Shown one piece after another: positions 26,581 through 39,500 of a DNA stretch of 64,000 nucleotides. The translations under genes were made by a program, and so were the position numbers. The notes beneath the pieces are model-generated. The model saw only the letters and a program-made list of their open reading frames with translations. It was not told the DNA's origin and did no database searches. This DNA is from Picochlorum sp. 'celeri' (Eukaryota > Chlorophyta > Trebouxiophyceae), in the NCBI GenBank assembly GCA_010909725.1, contig JAACMV010000007.1:1054001-1118000 (forward strand). The letters are read 5' to 3'. How positions within the stretch are numbered: the first letter of the stretch is position 1; each line of letters opens with the position of its first letter.

Positions 26581-28173
26581 ATGGCGAAAGACCAGCACAA
26601 GAAGCAGCAAAAGGCTGAGATGGCCAAGTTCCGCCGTGGACTTCCCATTGCCACGCGTAAAATCCAGGATAAAAAGCTCAAAGGGAAATTACGATATACA
26701 GAAAAGATTGTGAAGGAGGCCCAGGAAAATGCAGCAAAGATCAATGAATGGTTGCTTCCCCAAGAAGCTGGTTCTTTGGAACCAGAGGGTATGGAAGAAA
26801 CGTGGAGGTACAATCAGCGCGATATTGTTGCTGCTGCCCCAACTGGGGCTCTACATAAAGCATTTGATCTGAATTTAAATGAATTAGGACCGTATAGGTT
26901 GGGATTCTCTCGCAGTGGGAGGCATGCTCTTCTTGGGGGCAGAAAGGGGCATCTGGCATTGTTGGATTGGGAAAAGCTGTCCACTGTGTGTGAGGTGCAG
27001 GTCCGTGAAACAATACGGGATGTACAGGTTCTCCATAACGAGACCATGTTCGCAGCAGCTCAACGCGAACATGTGTATATTTATGACAAGCGTGGTATTG
27101 AGTTGCATTGTCTGAAAGACCATACCATGGTGAACAGGTTGGAATTTCTGCCATATCACCACCTTCTCTGCTCTGTTGGAAAGGCTGGGGTTCTCCGATA
27201 CCAGGATACATCTACCGGGCAGATTGTTGCAACTCATAGAACGAAAAAGGGTCCCTGTGACGCGATGAGGCAAAATCCGTGGAATGCAGTCATATGCTTG
27301 GGGCACAGTGATGGCCAGGTGACCATGTGGACACCAAATTTGACAACGCCAGCAGTTCGAATGCTGTGCCATTATGGTCCAGTCAAATCGGTTGCAGTCG
27401 ATCCTACTGGTAGATATATGGCGACTTCAGGTGCTGATAAGACTGTTCGTGTGTGGGATATTCGCATGTATAGACCACTCCATGCATACGATACTCCTGC
27501 GCCAGTGGGATGGATGGATATCAGTCAACGAGGCATGTTGGCCATTGGCTACACGCGGCGAGTGCAAGTCTGGAAGGATGCGTTGCAGTATAAAGCAAAA
27601 GCTCCATACTTAAATCACGAAGTGAAGCAGGGTTTGTTGCATGATGTGGCATTCAGACCATATGAAGATGTGTTAGGGATTGGTCATCAGGGTGGCGTTT
27701 CCAGCATCCTTGTGCCTGGAGCTGGAGAGCCCAACTTTGACTCGTACGTGGCAAACCCGTATCAGACAAAGAAGCAGAGACAAGAAGCAGAGGTTCATCA
27801 GCTGCTTGACAAATTGCAACCGGATATGATTGTACTTGATCCAGAAGGAGTTGGGCAAGTAGTACGAGAGCCAGCTGATGTACAAAAGCAGAGGCAGATG
27901 GAAGCCGAGGAAGCCAATAGAGCGAGGAGCAAGGCTCGGCGAGAGAAAGCAGAGAAAAAGACCAAGATGAAGGGCAAAAATAAGCCCACGAGGAGACAAC
28001 GTAAGAAGCAGCAGAATATTATTGAGGAACGAAAGCCAAAGATCAAGGCGTCCATGAGGGAGCAAGGTGTGAGTGCTGAGAGAGGTCATCTTTTGAAAGA
28101 AAAGAAGGAGGCCGAAGCCAAAGCTGTTCTTGAAAGCGTGCCCCGAGCACTGCATAGATTTTATAAAAAGTAG
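26581..28173 (+). CDS. UTP7: SSU processome WD40 protein UTP7/WDR46
   Basis: 530 aa, intronless. The N-terminus is basic with TEKIVKEAQENAAKINEWLLP and LDLNELGPYRLGFSRSGRH, the BING4/UTP7 entry to a beta-propeller. WD-type repeats continue through GHSDGQVTMWTPN and PTGRYMATSGADKTVRVWDIR. The BING4 C-terminal domain has PYEDVLGIGHQGGVSSILVPGAGEPNFDS, a near-diagnostic run. A Lys/Arg-rich coil follows at the end. UTP7 works in the nucleolar small-subunit processome during 18S rRNA maturation. TGTAA lies 13 nt after the stop (28186-28190). The next gene on the same strand starts within 75 bp. Confidence 0.93.
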   Translation: MAKDQHKKQQKAEMAKFRRGLPIATRKIQDKKLKGKLRYTEKIVKEAQENAAKINEWLLPQEAGSLEPEGMEETWRYNQRDIVAAAPTGALHKAFDLNLNELGPYRLGFSRSGRHALLGGRKGHLALLDWEKLSTVCEVQVRETIRDVQVLHNETMFAAAQREHVYIYDKRGIELHCLKDHTMVNRLEFLPYHHLLCSVGKAGVLRYQDTSTGQIVATHRTKKGPCDAMRQNPWNAVICLGHSDGQVTMWTPNLTTPAVRMLCHYGPVKSVAVDPTGRYMATSGADKTVRVWDIRMYRPLHAYDTPAPVGWMDISQRGMLAIGYTRRVQVWKDALQYKAKAPYLNHEVKQGLLHDVAFRPYEDVLGIGHQGGVSSILVPGAGEPNFDSYVANPYQTKKQRQEAEVHQLLDKLQPDMIVLDPEGVGQVVREPADVQKQRQMEAEEANRARSKARREKAEKKTKMKGKNKPTRRQRKKQQNIIEERKPKIKASMREQGVSAERGHLLKEKKEAEAKAVLESVPRALHRFYKK

Positions 28174-28244
28174 TACATGTGCGATTGTAAGATTCATCCG
28201 GGAAAATACAAATTGTGTCTGTGCAATTTCGTTCTTTGCATTGC

Positions 28245-29630
28245 ATGCTGCCTTTTTGCACGTATGCGCGTCGTATGGTAGTTTGTGTGACTGATAGGGG
28301 TCTCATGGGTATATTAAATCATAGTCATAGCCATATATACTGTAATAGTGCCCTGAAGTCAGTGCCACAGGGGTCTAGACATGTGCATGGCACGGGAAGG
28401 CTTGGAGGGAGAGTTTATGCGAGCAGCGATGTGGCATCCTCTCCCTCCGATGGGAATCATTCTGAATTCTCTGAACAATTAAAGGGTAAGCTTATTCTGG
28501 CACCCCTAACTCGAGGAAATAACCTACCATTTCGACGACTCGTCTCAGAGGACTTTTCAGCTCCTATTACAATGTCAGAAATGGTCTTTGCTCGGTATTT
28601 GATCAAAGGGAAAACCCGCGAGAATGCGTTGATCCGTAGGTCGGATGCAGAGAAAGTGTATGGGGTTCAAATTGCGACGAAAACAATTGATGAAGGTGTC
28701 AAGTCTGGGATTCTTGCAGCAGAACAGGGTGCACAGTTTCTTGATTTAAACTGTGGGTGCCCAATCTATGAAGCTACGCGTCGAGGTCTTGGATCAACTT
28801 TATTGAAGAAACCAACAAAGCTTGCGCGATTGGTAAAAGGAATTGCGAGCGATATCCCAATACCAATGACTGTGAAAGTTCGGATAGGAATTGATTCAAT
28901 CAATGTTGAAAAGGTGGTAGATGCGCTACAGGATTGTGGGATTGCAGCGATCAGCATTCATGGAAGGACTGCTCAGCAGCGATATAAAAAATCTGCGGAT
29001 TGGGAGTTGATTCGTGATATTGCAAAACAGTCGAGTGTGCCAATCATTGGTAATGGAGACGTGCTCGCCTTGCATGAGATTAGAAATAGAATGGATAATT
29101 TTGGGTGCACTGGTGTCATGATTGGACGAGGTGCACTAACAAAGCCGTGGGTCTTCCAAGAAGTCGCGGAAAATAGAGAGATTCTTCCAAGTGCTGAGGA
29201 ACGAGTAGTTATATATAGAAAGTTGGTGCAGTATATGAAGGACCACTTTGGTGACGATGATTACGGAAAGAGAAAATCGTGGTACTTTTTACCCTGGCAT
29301 TTGGGCTTTTTTTGTCGGTATAGACCTCTGCCAGAGGCTCAGTATGCCCACATGAGTGATACACAGCCACTGATATCAACAAGGTGGGACAGTGTGGCTG
29401 CTGAGGAACTTGGTGAAACTGTAGACACACTGCCACCTTTAGAGCGGCTTTTGCGATGTGAGTCGACAGAGGCTCATGAAGTTATGTCCCATATTTTGTG
29501 GGATTCCGAGTCTGATGAGACTGCTATTGAGAGGCTGACACAGGAAGCAAAGGAGCATGTAGTTGAATGGGAGGAGGCAGCAAAAGGCAGAGGGGGAGAT
29601 GACCAAGAAGACAAGGCGGTGGAAGGATAA
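28245..29630 (+). CDS. Dus3-like tRNA-dihydrouridine synthase, short form
   Basis: 461 aa from the first ATG at 28245. Residues 1-85 are Cys/Arg/His/Ser-rich and low in acids, perhaps an organelle-targeting peptide. The FMN-binding TIM barrel begins LILAPLTRGNNLPFRRL. The SEMVFARYLIKGK block and LNCGCPIYEATRRGLGSTLL (catalytic Cys region, GCP) are typical of the Dus3 branch, which reduces U47 in the variable loop. Further marks are HGRTAQQRYKKSADW, IIGNGDVL and MIGRGALTKPW. The CCCH zinc fingers that precede the barrel in cytosolic Dus3 are absent. The C-terminus has YFLPWHLGFFCRYRPLP, then an acidic tail. The product may therefore act in an organelle. Confidence 0.85.
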   Translation: MLPFCTYARRMVVCVTDRGLMGILNHSHSHIYCNSALKSVPQGSRHVHGTGRLGGRVYASSDVASSPSDGNHSEFSEQLKGKLILAPLTRGNNLPFRRLVSEDFSAPITMSEMVFARYLIKGKTRENALIRRSDAEKVYGVQIATKTIDEGVKSGILAAEQGAQFLDLNCGCPIYEATRRGLGSTLLKKPTKLARLVKGIASDIPIPMTVKVRIGIDSINVEKVVDALQDCGIAAISIHGRTAQQRYKKSADWELIRDIAKQSSVPIIGNGDVLALHEIRNRMDNFGCTGVMIGRGALTKPWVFQEVAENREILPSAEERVVIYRKLVQYMKDHFGDDDYGKRKSWYFLPWHLGFFCRYRPLPEAQYAHMSDTQPLISTRWDSVAAEELGETVDTLPPLERLLRCESTEAHEVMSHILWDSESDETAIERLTQEAKEHVVEWEEAAKGRGGDDQEDKAVEG

Positions 29631-29649
29631 TTGGTACACAACACATATA

Positions 29650-32881
<3,232 letters not shown>

Positions 32882-33142
32882 ATGGCTGCGAATGGTATTC
32901 AGTACAGCGAGCGATACTACGATGATGTGTACGAGTATAGGCACGTCGTGCTGCCGCCAGAGATTACAAAAAAGCTTCCAAAGGGGCGATTGATGTCAGA
33001 GACAGAGTGGAGATCGTTGGGTGTGCAACAGTCTAGGGGTTGGGTGCACTATGCGATTCACAGACCGGAGCCTCATATTCTGTTGTACAGACGTCCCAAG
33101 GGGTATGGTCAGAATGGAAATGTTGCTCCGATGCAACAGTGA
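32882..33142 (+). CDS. CKS1: Cyclin-dependent kinase regulatory subunit CKS1
   Basis: 86 aa, start [15 protein letters not shown]. All family landmarks are present: [18 protein letters not shown], the phosphate-binding residues in this block and in [21 protein letters not shown], and the HxPEPH-type hinge (HRPEPH) that allows strand exchange. CKS1 docks on CDK-cyclin and directs multisite phosphorylation. The C-terminal tail is short and Gly/Gln-rich. A TGTAA is found at 33217-33221. Confidence 0.95.
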   Translation: MAANGIQYSERYYDDVYEYRHVVLPPEITKKLPKGRLMSETEWRSLGVQQSRGWVHYAIHRPEPHILLYRRPKGYGQNGNVAPMQQ

Positions 33143-33340
33143 TGCATGTCTTTGTTGAATACAATGTGATGAGGACTGAAAGAGCGTCTGTATTTATTGT
33201 GTCTTTCTTGCTTTTTTGTAACAATGTGTTGCAACATACCTGATGGTGTATGTTTGGTTCTTTGAATCACTCGTCACTAGAAAAAAATAGAGTTGGTATG
33301 AATCGCATCGATCTTATTATTTGTATAACATTGCATTACA

Positions 33341-35272
33341 TTACATGGCGTTGCCTTGGAGGCATAAAACAAAGACGCTACCTTGTGAGGTGGCTGCCAA
33401 CAGTTCTTGTTTGGAGGGATGCCATGACACGGCAGAGATGAAGGGCTTGTCCTTGACCTCTGATGATATCGATGTGTCTACGGGAAGGGCAGCTTTGGTG
33501 ATTGGTTTTGAGAGGGGCTTGTAATATACGTAGACTTCGTGTGTCTCACTTCCGCAGGCGAAAAAGTTGTCACGGACACCAAGGCCTACGAAATTCTTTT
33601 CGTTTGTATGGCCTCTGAAAATGCGCTCCTCTGCTGATGTTGCTGCAGTATTCCATAATCTTAGGGATGAATCAGTGGATGCTGATACAATCTCCTCCAG
33701 TCCTGACCACCTGACATAGGATACTGCCTTCTTGTGACCTGAAAATGCACGCATGTACGTATCATACTTTCTAAGATCATACAGATATACTGAATGATCG
33801 GCAGATCCTACGGCGACTTGATGCGGTGAGTTTGGGTGCCATTTCACAGCACACACATTTGCTTTCAGATTGAACTGGGCAATCGCAGATGGAGATTTTG
33901 TACTCCATATTTTCACATGACAGTCATCAGATCCAGTCACAAGCATTGCTGGATCTGCTCCACAATGATCGACCGACCATATTCGCTTTGAATGAGCCTC
34001 GTATTCATGGACAAGATCTCCCGTGGTAGAATCCCAAATGTTCAAGACACCTTCATAGTCTGTTGACGCCAGCTCTGATGCAACAAATCTGTTCCATGAA
34101 AGACAGCTTAACTTTGACCTTGTCAGCATTTCAACCACTGGACAATGTGTCATGACTCCAGTGGATTCTAACATGGTGGTGTGGTCGAAAATGGAAATTC
34201 TCTTGGAGACACCAGCTGTTGCAAACAGCCTGCCCTGCCGGTCATACTCAACAGAGGATAGAATTGATGATGGATGGACTTGAGGAGGTCGAGGAATCTG
34301 TGCTACAACCCTCAAGGTATTTGATTGCGACAGCGTGCCCAGAATTTTTCCAAATTCTTGAAGTCCCTCATCGCCATGAGCAACCGTTGCACCTTGTTTG
34401 CTATCTGAACTCATGGAGGCTGTACCTTGTCCATTTCCACTGGAATGATTCTCACCCATACGTCCAGAACGTAATTTCAAATACACATTCTGTAAATCTT
34501 CAAACTGAGACGCAATGCGCTTGCGTTTCTTGCAACACAGTTCTGCAAGATGGTGTTCCACCTGTTTTCCTCCAGGATGAGATCGAACATCATCTCCATC
34601 TCCTTGGGTTTTCAAATACGTCTTCAACCCAGGGTGCTCAGCAAAGGTATCATACATATTCTGGGAATATCCATTCCTATTCTTTCCATCACCAGTATCA
34701 TCCTGTGGTGGATTACTCTCTGTCATGGCATTGCTTTCAAGGCTCTTGACAGACTTGGAGCGATGCATGGGCCCATCCGCCACAGCCTGATGCGAGTTCT
34801 CTACCACATGAATATCTGATTCTAAGCATTCTATTTCTTTCTGCAGCATTTCTAATCGCTTTGCCTTCTCCACCCGACTCTCCTGAAGAAAGTGCAACAG
34901 GAGGTCCAAGTCATTCCTCTTCTCCTCCCTATCAGCCTCTACTTTGTATTCATGGAGTTGCTTCAATAATGAATCTAGCTCCTCTACTGAAAGTTTATGC
35001 TTCACATGACTCAGTGTGTTCTTCAACGACATAAAAGGAGATTCTGTGTGCTGTTTGTCTTTGGAGACAGAGTTGACAATTTTAGACAGAGCAAAACTGG
35101 GGTTCAACTTGGCCATCGTAAGAGACGCAGAGCAGTTGGGGCACGTTGATGAATTCTTCAAATGCGTTGCCACGCAAGAATAACAAAATGCGTGCCCGCA
35201 CGGCGTCACAAAAGGATCCACTAGCAACGAAATGCAAATGGGGCACTTCAAATCATCCTCATTCACCAGCAT
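33341..35272 (-). CDS. COP1: COP1-like RING/coiled-coil/WD40 E3 ubiquitin ligase
   Basis: 643 aa from the ATG at 35272. A C3HC4 RING lies at the N-terminus (CPICISLLVDPFVTPCGHAFC...CPNC), followed by the COP1-typical SFALSKIVNSV and a coiled coil (about 100-180, KLSVEELDSLLKQLHEYK). A Ser/Gly-rich linker leads to a seven-repeat WD40 propeller: SSVEYDRQGRLFATAGVSKRI, SKLSCLSWN, YEGVLNIWDSTTG and HEVYVYYKPLSKPITK. COP1 targets photomorphogenesis factors with SPA proteins and is switched by cryptochromes and UVR8. The propeller retains the KAVSYVRW block and the ETHEVYVYY end seen in plants. The frame stays open upstream to 35350, but without an ATG. Confidence 0.92.
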   Translation of the reverse strand: MLVNEDDLKCPICISLLVDPFVTPCGHAFCYSCVATHLKNSSTCPNCSASLTMAKLNPSFALSKIVNSVSKDKQHTESPFMSLKNTLSHVKHKLSVEELDSLLKQLHEYKVEADREEKRNDLDLLLHFLQESRVEKAKRLEMLQKEIECLESDIHVVENSHQAVADGPMHRSKSVKSLESNAMTESNPPQDDTGDGKNRNGYSQNMYDTFAEHPGLKTYLKTQGDGDDVRSHPGGKQVEHHLAELCCKKRKRIASQFEDLQNVYLKLRSGRMGENHSSGNGQGTASMSSDSKQGATVAHGDEGLQEFGKILGTLSQSNTLRVVAQIPRPPQVHPSSILSSVEYDRQGRLFATAGVSKRISIFDHTTMLESTGVMTHCPVVEMLTRSKLSCLSWNRFVASELASTDYEGVLNIWDSTTGDLVHEYEAHSKRIWSVDHCGADPAMLVTGSDDCHVKIWSTKSPSAIAQFNLKANVCAVKWHPNSPHQVAVGSADHSVYLYDLRKYDTYMRAFSGHKKAVSYVRWSGLEEIVSASTDSSLRLWNTAATSAEERIFRGHTNEKNFVGLGVRDNFFACGSETHEVYVYYKPLSKPITKAALPVDTSISSEVKDKPFISAVSWHPSKQELLAATSQGSVFVLCLQGNAM

Positions 35273-35992
35273 TCTTGTTAATGCTGCGCAGTGAATGGTT
35301 TTATTTAATATATTGGTTTGGGAAATGAAATCTCTGGCGAATTTCGTCAATCGCTGAAAGTAAAAGCTCTGTGAACTTCTCCTTCACTATTCAAACAAAA
35401 GGCGACAAACTTCTTTTCTCCTTGATATCCATCTCAATCATTCCTATAGATGTATAAATGAAAATCTATGTATAAAACTGCAACCAATATGCGTTGATTG
35501 TTCTTTTCTAAACCACAGTGAATAACGTGTGGACTGTCGCAGACCAGACACGTGCACGTATTTCTGTACAAGATCCACAGAAAGTTTCAAAAATCAAATA
35601 CACAATACATATATTCGATGTAATGGCAATCCGTCGACAGAGGCTGTGTATGTATTGCTGGATGGCGGATTCAAGTGTTTTGTTTGGTACAGAAGGCCGG
35701 AATGTGGCTGTGGAGTGAGGCGCCCAAATGTGCTGGATGGCATTTTGAGCGCCCCTTGGACCAACAAACAAACCAACCGCCTTTCTTTTCCGAACATGGA
35801 ATGGACAGCTGGTTTTTTCAACATACACACTATTTCATATCCACATATATATAGAAGAGACGTGATACACATTGGGAATTATTGGACTCAGTATAGTGCC
35901 ATTGGATTCCAAACCACTGGACTGGTTGGTTGACCAACGTCACCCAAGTTCGTTTTCAAGCTTTTTTTCTTAGAGTCGTATAACATCATACA
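35273..35992. other. Divergent intergenic region, 720 bp
   Basis: Between COP1-like (minus) and the sulfotransferase (plus). Overlapping open frames on both strands around 35508-35933 show no domain or splice partner and are not accepted. It is long for this genome and probably regulatory. Confidence 0.5.
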
Positions 35993-37330
35993 ATGGCGCA
36001 TTGGTTTGTTGATTATGTGACGATGCCTCTGAGCATGCCTGTATTGCTCTTGTGGCTTTTAGGGGCAAGGGTAGTGTCCCTTCTCTTGCCTCTTTTGGTT
36101 GTTCCTAGTGTACTCACAGCGAGGACGCTGTATTGGGCTGTTCCAATCGCTCGAACGGCTTGGAAAATTAAACCTGGATTTAAAGGATTTGTTCAGAGGA
36201 TGGGTTTTGAAGCGACGTATTGTATGAATATTACGAGGAGATTTCTCACCTTGCCGTTGAGGCGAAGAGTGCCTGATGTCTTTATTCTTGGTTTTCCAAA
36301 ATGTGGAACCACAGCGCTTGCACAGTATTTGATGCAGCATCCTGCAATAAGTGGGGTTGATGGTTTGACGTGGGATCCTTCATTAGGAAAGGAGAGTCAC
36401 TTTTTTAATGGAGTGCTTGGGCCACGGACGACGCATTCTCGCATGCTGTACAGGTCCTTCTTTCCAACCATGGTGACGAGGTGGTGGAGGGAAGTGGTTC
36501 TGCGTTGTGGAACATGGAAATGCATGGATGCCTGTCCATTGAATGCCTGCCTGCCGCATGTGGCGGAGAGAATAAAAAAGATGAATCCGAATGCCAAGCT
36601 CATCTTTATGGTCAGGGATCCTGTAGAGGCCGCATTTAGTGCAGAGATTATGTTGCGTAATACAGGGATGGATCTAGAATGGTCTTTCATGGAAGATATT
36701 CAAGCTGCGGATCCTAGATTTGTCGAGTCGCCAGAAGATGAGGCCTTTTTTGAAAAGCTGTCCCATCTGAAGCAGTATGATGCACTCCCATACGATTTGC
36801 CTTCCAGGATATTTGGCAAAGCTTCATCTGTATTGTACTTTTCCAAATTCGCAGATCGCATTGCACCATATTTGAGTAGATTCCCGAGGGAGAATATCTT
36901 GTTCATGGAATTTAGAGAGTTCACTGCACAGCCTCAAAAGTCAGCAGAGTCTGTGATGGAATTTATTGGGGTAGACCCAGCAAAATATACATTCAAACCA
37001 GTGCCCATGTGGTCTGGAGAGCGACGAGGTCGTCGAATGCATCCAGCCGTGAAGAAAAAGTTGAGACAGTATTTTGCGATTCCAAATCAGAAATTGTATG
37101 CTATTGTCGGCAAGGCATATTCATGGGATGCAGAAATGTCATCAAGCGAAGATGAGGAACATGCAATAACATCTACTGGGGAGCATCTTATTATTCCTCT
37201 TTCAGATCAGTTTTCAGAAAAGGAGAAGAAATCGTATGCCACAGCGGTTGAATTATTGCCACAGGCTGTTGGAAGGAAAGAAAGCAGAAGTAGAGCAAAC
37301 AGGACAATTAGTGTCTCTGCAGTAGTCTGA
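35993..37330 (+). CDS. Golgi-type carbohydrate sulfotransferase
   Basis: 445 aa. Two hydrophobic segments near the N-terminus (PLSMPVLLLWLLGARVVSLLLPLL and following) give a membrane anchor. The PAPS-binding 5'-phosphosulfate loop is FILGFPKCGTTAL (about residues 97-109). The 3'-phosphate site is AKLIFMVRDPVEAAFS (about 201-216). Cysteines in CGTWKCMDACPLNACLP suggest a lumenal disulphide-bonded loop. The family transfers sulfate from PAPS to glycans, like heparan N-sulfotransferase and related enzymes. The acceptor is unknown; sulfated cell-surface polysaccharides are common in marine algae. The C-terminal 80 residues are Ser/Glu-rich and low in complexity. It is tail to tail with a glycosyltransferase 50 bp away. 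Confidence 0.87.
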   Translation: MAHWFVDYVTMPLSMPVLLLWLLGARVVSLLLPLLVVPSVLTARTLYWAVPIARTAWKIKPGFKGFVQRMGFEATYCMNITRRFLTLPLRRRVPDVFILGFPKCGTTALAQYLMQHPAISGVDGLTWDPSLGKESHFFNGVLGPRTTHSRMLYRSFFPTMVTRWWREVVLRCGTWKCMDACPLNACLPHVAERIKKMNPNAKLIFMVRDPVEAAFSAEIMLRNTGMDLEWSFMEDIQAADPRFVESPEDEAFFEKLSHLKQYDALPYDLPSRIFGKASSVLYFSKFADRIAPYLSRFPRENILFMEFREFTAQPQKSAESVMEFIGVDPAKYTFKPVPMWSGERRGRRMHPAVKKKLRQYFAIPNQKLYAIVGKAYSWDAEMSSSEDEEHAITSTGEHLIIPLSDQFSEKEKKSYATAVELLPQAVGRKESRSRANRTISVSAVV

Positions 37331-37379
37331 TAACGTATATAAACTTGATGACATCTTGCGTGTAAACATAACGAGAGCA

Positions 37380-39068
37380 CTATATAAGAGCGAATTCATG
37401 TTGTATCAAAATATGCTGCGGTAGAGTAAATCGTCGGAATAGTCCAACCCTTTCTAATAGGACCTTGAGTCTCTCAATGTCATGCAAGGCACACCACGTG
37501 TACCCTCCTCTCTTCGCGGCACATCTGACAGGGGCGCCCTCTGAATAGACAAAATTTTGATAGAAAAATGAGATTGCCTCCTCTTCCCCTGCGTTGGCGG
37601 CCATGAATGCATGCGCATCAATATCTAGAATAAAGCACTCCTTCTTCACAGTGTCATAGTCAACGTCTTTTCTACCAAATAGCTGAGGGCAAGACAATTT
37701 GGCCTTCTTCGTCACCTCATTGGGATCACAGTATGTATAATGAAGAATGATTGACTCTTGAGAGATGACACTCGTCCATTCACCCTTTGCATTATCCTCT
37801 GAAATATATGATTGATGTGGGGGACCATTGAAGTAGTGAGGGCCATATTGTCTTAAACCGGAGGCAGAGAGCCGAGCCGCAGACTTTCCGTTTGCATACA
37901 GATATATAAATCCTGGATTTAGGCCCTGTTTAAACGTTGATCTGTAATGGATTGCCTCGGGAGTTGAGAAAAATTTGGGTGCCCGAAACAAATTCACCTC
38001 ATAGAATGGATACTTCACATCGCCAGCCTCCACTTGCGCCTCGAAATTCATAAACCTCATAGCTGGCACAGAACTTGGTATATTATGAAATACCTCTGGA
38101 ATTGATGAATACCGTGTTGTTAAGAACAGCTCATCAGGATCAATTTGAATAATCCAGTCTTTCCCATCTTGCTGTGCAGCCTTGATGGCCCACTGCGCTC
38201 CATATTTCTGCTTCTTCATCAACTCATAATTACCTTCATCAGATACTTTGGTTGTTGCATTGAACTTCTGGAACTCTTCATAGTCCTCTTTCGATGCGAA
38301 TTCTGGTCTGAGACTTGACATTTTGACAATCGGGTCCAATGACGTGATCATCTCAACAGCCTTCCCATCTTTGCCATCGTACATGATATAAAAAGCATCC
38401 ACTCCCATCTCAATATGATACTGAATCCATGGCATGACGCTCAGTTTGAATGCCTCCGCGTCATGAGCAATGGATGCAGCAATACAAACTTTCGCATATT
38501 TCCTTTTTGGTGCCTGTCTCCTATGCAAGCTGCGCACAAATTCAATCCTCTTCTGGATATCTAGATCACTATGAATATATGATCTAATCCCATCCAGATG
38601 CAAATCTTCCACCGTCGTCCTATGCTGTACATACGCGAGCTCTTCAATGGTCCTACCAGTACTTGTGTTACTTGAAACCATGGTCTCCCAATACCTCTCA
38701 ATCTCCCCATACAAGTCTACACCACCAGGTACATTACTCACAGAATGGAAAAGATTCTCATTATCATGGTATCGCTTCTTCCGCACTCCTGTCGTGTCCG
38801 TAACATCAATAAAATGTAACCTATTTTCACTCAACTGCTCTTGCTCTCTATCTTCAAGTAACACATCCAGAATAACCGGAGTATCCAACTCTGAAACTTG
38901 TTTTGACTGTTTTGTTTGATACAATGGCATATCACCGTGTATTGGTCCGTCAATGACGGACCAGTCGACCCACAAGCTGCCGCTCAGAGAAAAGAAGAGT
39001 AAGAATTGCAAAGCCGCCACGAGAAGCAACAAGATACACAAGTTACGAAGTCTTCTTTCCCTTCTCAT
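37380..39068 (-). CDS. Type II membrane glycosyltransferase, GT2/GT92-like
   Basis: 562 aa. A single signal anchor near the start (LCILLLLVAALQFLLFFSL) gives Golgi type II topology, followed by a stem of about 160 residues. The catalytic domain begins YAKVCIAASIAHDAEAF, includes VDAFYIMYDGKDG and has the acidic DxD-type motif in WIIQIDPDELF. It ends with HYFNGPPHQSY and IILHYTYC. This layout matches the DUF23/GT92 and Glyco_tranf_2_4 group, which add galactose or related sugars. The donor and acceptor cannot be inferred. It shares its 3' boundary with the sulfotransferase gene, so the two could serve the same surface-glycan pathway. Confidence 0.83.
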   Translation of the reverse strand: MRRERRLRNLCILLLLVAALQFLLFFSLSGSLWVDWSVIDGPIHGDMPLYQTKQSKQVSELDTPVILDVLLEDREQEQLSENRLHFIDVTDTTGVRKKRYHDNENLFHSVSNVPGGVDLYGEIERYWETMVSSNTSTGRTIEELAYVQHRTTVEDLHLDGIRSYIHSDLDIQKRIEFVRSLHRRQAPKRKYAKVCIAASIAHDAEAFKLSVMPWIQYHIEMGVDAFYIMYDGKDGKAVEMITSLDPIVKMSSLRPEFASKEDYEEFQKFNATTKVSDEGNYELMKKQKYGAQWAIKAAQQDGKDWIIQIDPDELFLTTRYSSIPEVFHNIPSSVPAMRFMNFEAQVEAGDVKYPFYEVNLFRAPKFFSTPEAIHYRSTFKQGLNPGFIYLYANGKSAARLSASGLRQYGPHYFNGPPHQSYISEDNAKGEWTSVISQESIILHYTYCDPNEVTKKAKLSCPQLFGRKDVDYDTVKKECFILDIDAHAFMAANAGEEEAISFFYQNFVYSEGAPVRCAAKRGGYTWCALHDIERLKVLLERVGLFRRFTLPQHILIQHEFALI

Positions 39069-39500
39069 TGATCAAACTATCAATCAGACCTAGAAAACAA
39101 AGACAATGATTGAATACTCTGTGAAATATATCCAGAATCCCAAGTGACAACACGACCTGGTCAACACGCGGTCAACTCTGATTCCAAACTCTACAAATCA
39201 TCTGATATGACATTATAATGGAAGTAACGCATCTGAAATACTAAAAATGTACGATTTCAGCCGCATGGTGATTCAAATCGTAGTACAGGGCAGCGGATTC
39301 AGGAACCTGCCACCTGGCACAGAAGTGGAATCATGCCCTATCAAAAGATGCCTTTGATAGGGCATGTGATAACAAGGCGATTGTGTGGTCCGAGAGATTG
39401 TTGGTTAACGTTTGTGGTAAAACTCTGCCTAGATTCATCTCATATGTACATATAAATTTTTTATAAATTTCTTCTGTCTATATTACGAGTGACATCCACG
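39069..39500. other. Divergent intergenic region, 432 bp
   Basis: Between the glycosyltransferase (minus) and the Cys-rich protein (plus). It contains a strong inverted repeat at 39332-39366 and otherwise nothing recognised. Confidence 0.6.
39332..39366. repeat. 14-bp perfect stem, 7-nt loop inverted repeat
   Basis: CATGCCCTATCAAA (39332-39345) and TTTGATAGGGCATG (39353-39366) are exact reverse complements separated by AGATGCC. It lies 135 bp before the start of the Cys-rich protein and is not near any stop codon. It could be a regulatory hairpin, a small-RNA precursor or a relic of a transposon end. Confidence 0.9.

Noticed and set aside
34219..34749. 176-codon frame opposite the COP1-like gene
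   Set aside because: Antisense to the linker and WD40 start; no domain.
35508..35933. Open frames between COP1-like and sulfotransferase genes
   Set aside because: Several overlap on both strands with no splice partner or domain; treated as spacer.
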